Assembly: GCA_038330145.1 (NCBI GenBank)
Contig: JBBQNR010000005.1
Location: 1-64,000, forward strand
DNA from: JBBQNR01 sp038330145
GTDB taxonomy: Bacteria; Actinomycetota; Thermoleophilia; Solirubrobacterales; JBBDJG01
Direction of reading: 5' to 3'
DNA: 64,000 nt
In this document: in pieces, positions 62,678 through 64,000 of the stretch
How the letters are laid out: every line of letters starts with the position of its first letter
Position numbering within the stretch: position 1 is the stretch's first letter
Notes under the pieces: model-generated
The model's input: the letters and a program-made list of their open reading frames with translations, nothing else
What the model was told of the DNA's origin: nothing
Database searches by the model: none
Position numbers and translations under genes: made by a program

Positions 62678-64000
62678 GTGGCCGACAAGTTCGACATCGT
62701 CGTCGTCGGTAGCGGCCCCGGCGGCTACGTGGCGGCGGTGCGCGCCGCGCAGGTGGGCCTCAAGACCGCCATCGTCGAGCGCGAGGACCGGCTCGGCGGC
62801 CGCTGCCTGAGGGAGGCGTGCATCCCGGCAAAGGCGATGCTGCGTGCCGCCGACGTGCTGGCCGAGGCCCAGGACGGCGAGCAGATGGGGGTGATCGCAG
62901 AGGGCATCCGCTTCGACATCGCCGCGGCGGGCAAGCGGCGTGACCGCGTCATAAAGACACTCACCAGCGGCGTCGCCGGCCTGATGAAGAAGAACGAGGT
63001 CGAGGTCTTCCATGGCCAGGGATCGCTGACCGATGGCCGCAACGTCGCCGTCGACGGGCGTGAGCTGGAGACGGACAAGGTCCTGCTGGCGACGGGCTCT
63101 GTGCCACTTCCCATTCCCGGCACCGAGTTCGGCGAGCGGGTGCTCGATACCGCGGCCATGTGGGCCATGAACGAGCAGCCCGCGACGCTGGCCGTGGTGG
63201 GGGCCGGCGCCTCGGGCGCCGAGATCGCCTCCGGCTTCGGGCGCTACGGGACCGAGGTGCTGCTGCTCGAGATGCTGGACCAGGTGCTGCCGGCCGAGGA
63301 CGCCGAGATCGCCAAGCTCGTGCAGCGCGAGCTGAAGAAGCAGAACATCACAGTTGCGACGGGCACGCGTGTAGACGAGGTGAAGCCGTCCGGCAAGGGC
63401 GTCGAGCTGGTGTACGGCGGGGACAGGACGACCGTCGATTACCTCTGCATCGCCGCCGGCCGCACTCCGGACATCGAGGGGCTGGGTCTCGACAAGGCGG
63501 GCGTCAAGGTCGGCGAGGACCGACTGGTCGAAGTTGACGACCACATGCGAACCTCGGCAGAGGGCGTCTATGCGATCGGCGACATGGTGCACGGCCCGGC
63601 GCTGGCCCACAAGTCGATGGACGAGGGCGTGATCGCTGCAGAGGACGCCGCCGGCCGCCCGGTTCACCCGCTCTCCTACGACGACATCCCCGGAGCCACG
63701 TTCTGTCACCCGCAGGTCGGCAGCTTCGGCCTCACCGAGGCGCAGGCGAAGGAGCGCGGCCACGACGTGGTGGTCGGGAACTTCCCGTACGGCGGCGTCG
63801 GCGCACCGCTCGTCTACGGCGACCGCACCGGCATGGTCAAGATCGTCGGCGACAGGCGCTATGGCGAGCTGCTCGGCGCCCACATCGTCGGCGCTCGCGC
63901 CACCGACCTGATCTCCGAGCTCGTGGTGGCCAAGCAGGTCGAGGCCGGCTACGAGGAAGTGGCGCGCACCATTCACGCTCACCCGACGTTCTCCGAAGCG
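62678..64000 (+). CDS. lpdA: Dihydrolipoamide dehydrogenase, C-terminus cut off by the window edge
   Basis: 441 codons from GTG 62678, still open at the window end. FAD/NAD disulfide oxidoreductase (E3 of 2-oxoacid dehydrogenases). Begins VADKFDIVVVGSGPGGYVAA; redox-active disulfide in GRCLREACIPAKAM (Cx4C); NAD site LAVVGAGASGAEIASGFGRYG; FAD-binding VYAIGDMVHGPALAHKSMD; dimer-interface HAHPTFSEA with the catalytic His, just before the edge. Only ~20-30 residues are missing. Confidence 0.93.
   Translation, partial: MADKFDIVVVGSGPGGYVAAVRAAQVGLKTAIVEREDRLGGRCLREACIPAKAMLRAADVLAEAQDGEQMGVIAEGIRFDIAAAGKRRDRVIKTLTSGVAGLMKKNEVEVFHGQGSLTDGRNVAVDGRELETDKVLLATGSVPLPIPGTEFGERVLDTAAMWAMNEQPATLAVVGAGASGAEIASGFGRYGTEVLLLEMLDQVLPAEDAEIAKLVQRELKKQNITVATGTRVDEVKPSGKGVELVYGGDRTTVDYLCIAAGRTPDIEGLGLDKAGVKVGEDRLVEVDDHMRTSAEGVYAIGDMVHGPALAHKSMDEGVIAAEDAAGRPVHPLSYDDIPGATFCHPQVGSFGLTEAQAKERGHDVVVGNFPYGGVGAPLVYGDRTGMVKIVGDRRYGELLGAHIVGARATDLISELVVAKQVEAGYEEVARTIHAHPTFSEA

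Overview
The window is about 64 kb of GC-rich, tightly packed bacterial chromosome. It fits an actinomycete-grade organism, most likely class Thermoleophilia (Solirubrobacterales or Gaiellales relatives). This lineage call is an inference from: very high GC; a dnaK-grpE-dnaJ-hspR-clpB heat-shock operon; an Ino1 plus CDP-alcohol phosphotransferase lipid cluster; many GTG/TTG starts; a B-box membrane protein; and large secreted FG-GAP and metallophosphoesterase proteins sharing one C-terminal module. I see no prophage, integrase, transposase or CRISPR array.

Layout: (1) 1-7.4 kb, polysaccharide/glycan genes: a leftward operon of a GH-GT2 fusion, an ABC exporter with a zinc-ribbon-like tail and a glycosyltransferase-like protein cut by the window edge, with a divergent GT4-like gene. 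(2) 7.4-22 kb, a surface and signalling region: a 1471-aa subtilase-like/FG-GAP protein, a lipoprotein, a metallophosphoesterase, a HEAT-repeat protein, two c-di-GMP genes (GGDEF-HD-GYP and REC-HD-GYP) flanking a topoisomerase IB, a frameshifted third carrier of the C-terminal module, and tRNA-Lys(TTT). (3) 22-35.3 kb, a PASTA protein and a leftward purine cluster purD-purE-purB-purC-purS-purQ-purL-purF-purN-purH, without purM or purK. (4) 35.3-43.5 kb, two small genes, the heat-shock operon (GrpE carries an in-frame minisatellite) and an endonuclease III. (5) 43.5-51 kb, a rightward membrane/lipid cluster: polytopic protein, PAP2/AUR1-like enzyme, CDP-alcohol phosphotransferase, a 13-codon leader ORF coupled to ino1, a GT4-PHP fusion, an active-site-degenerate uracil-DNA-glycosylase-like protein and a zinc micro-protein. 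(6) 51-57.4 kb, LLM flavoprotein, RlmD-type methyltransferase, zinc peptidase, tandem NTF2-like genes plus a remnant, a helical protein and an EEP-family phosphatase. (7) 57.4-64 kb, argF, a TPP riboswitch driving thiO-thiS-thiG, a YkgJ-family protein, thiE, a membrane protein and a dihydrolipoamide dehydrogenase truncated by the window end.

The least explained signals are non-coding. Three copies of a 56-74 bp long-stem palindrome sit within a few bases of stop codons. Two copies of a ~60 bp double-hairpin element follow short genes, with a compensatory base-pair change. A 168-bp element with ~25-bp imperfect inverted ends fills the gap upstream of argF. The strongest protein-level oddities are the module shared by three secreted proteins, an apparently dead subtilase domain, the UDG-fold protein with lost catalytic motifs, the GrpE minisatellite and the GT4-PHP fusion inside an inositol-lipid cluster. 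All comparisons were made by eye; no database search was run.
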